Below, piece by piece: positions 5,241 through 5,256 of a DNA stretch of 5,256 nt. Origin of the DNA: Myxococcales bacterium (GTDB lineage Bacteria; Myxococcota_C; UBA6777); assembly GCA_027005175.1 (NCBI GenBank), contig JALTMC010000253.1, forward strand, positions 863 to 6,118. The letters are read 5' to 3'. The translations under genes were made by a program, and so were the position numbers. The notes below the pieces were generated by a model. It saw only the letters and a program-made list of their open reading frames with translations. It had not been told where the DNA came from and made no database searches. Position 1 is the stretch's first letter. Every line of letters starts with the position of its first letter.

Positions 5241-5256
5241 AGGCTTCTTGCAAACA

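Overview
The window looks like ordinary bacterial chromosome of moderate GC. It is probably from a Gram-negative bacterium: it has signal-peptide lipoproteins, a single-span envelope protein and an HU-type DNA-binding protein, with sigma70-like promoters and Shine-Dalgarno sites. No gene fixes the taxon. The mix of low-complexity secreted proteins and lipoproteins would suit a Myxococcota- or Bdellovibrionota-like lineage, but that is only a guess. I see no mobile element, CRISPR array, tRNA or rRNA.

Layout: bases 1-3865 carry five genes, all on the minus strand. In transcription order (right to left) they are: an HU-family protein (3865-3581); a secreted protein of unknown function (about 3292-2684); a 59-residue probable lipoprotein (2530-2351) with a strong promoter and its own terminator; a YrdC/Sua5/YciO-domain protein (2206-1526); and a large membrane-anchored envelope protein (1418 to beyond base 1). 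The last has no stop codon inside the window, so a search for complete ORFs misses it, yet it fills the whole left quarter. A 415-bp intergenic region (3866-4280) separates this block from a divergent plus-strand gene (4281-5240). That gene encodes a very arginine-rich lipoprotein made of six exact 37-residue repeats.

How the genes fit together: apart from HU and the YrdC-domain protein, every product is predicted to be exported or membrane-anchored, and none has a function I can name with confidence. The most striking material is the repeats. There is a seven-copy 18-bp minisatellite coding for a PGK-rich linker in the envelope protein, a perfect 21-bp duplication in the small lipoprotein, a 21-bp duplication over the candidate start codons of the secreted protein, and the 6 x 37-residue array in the divergent lipoprotein. 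All DNA-level repeat units are multiples of 3, so copy-number change would keep the reading frame.
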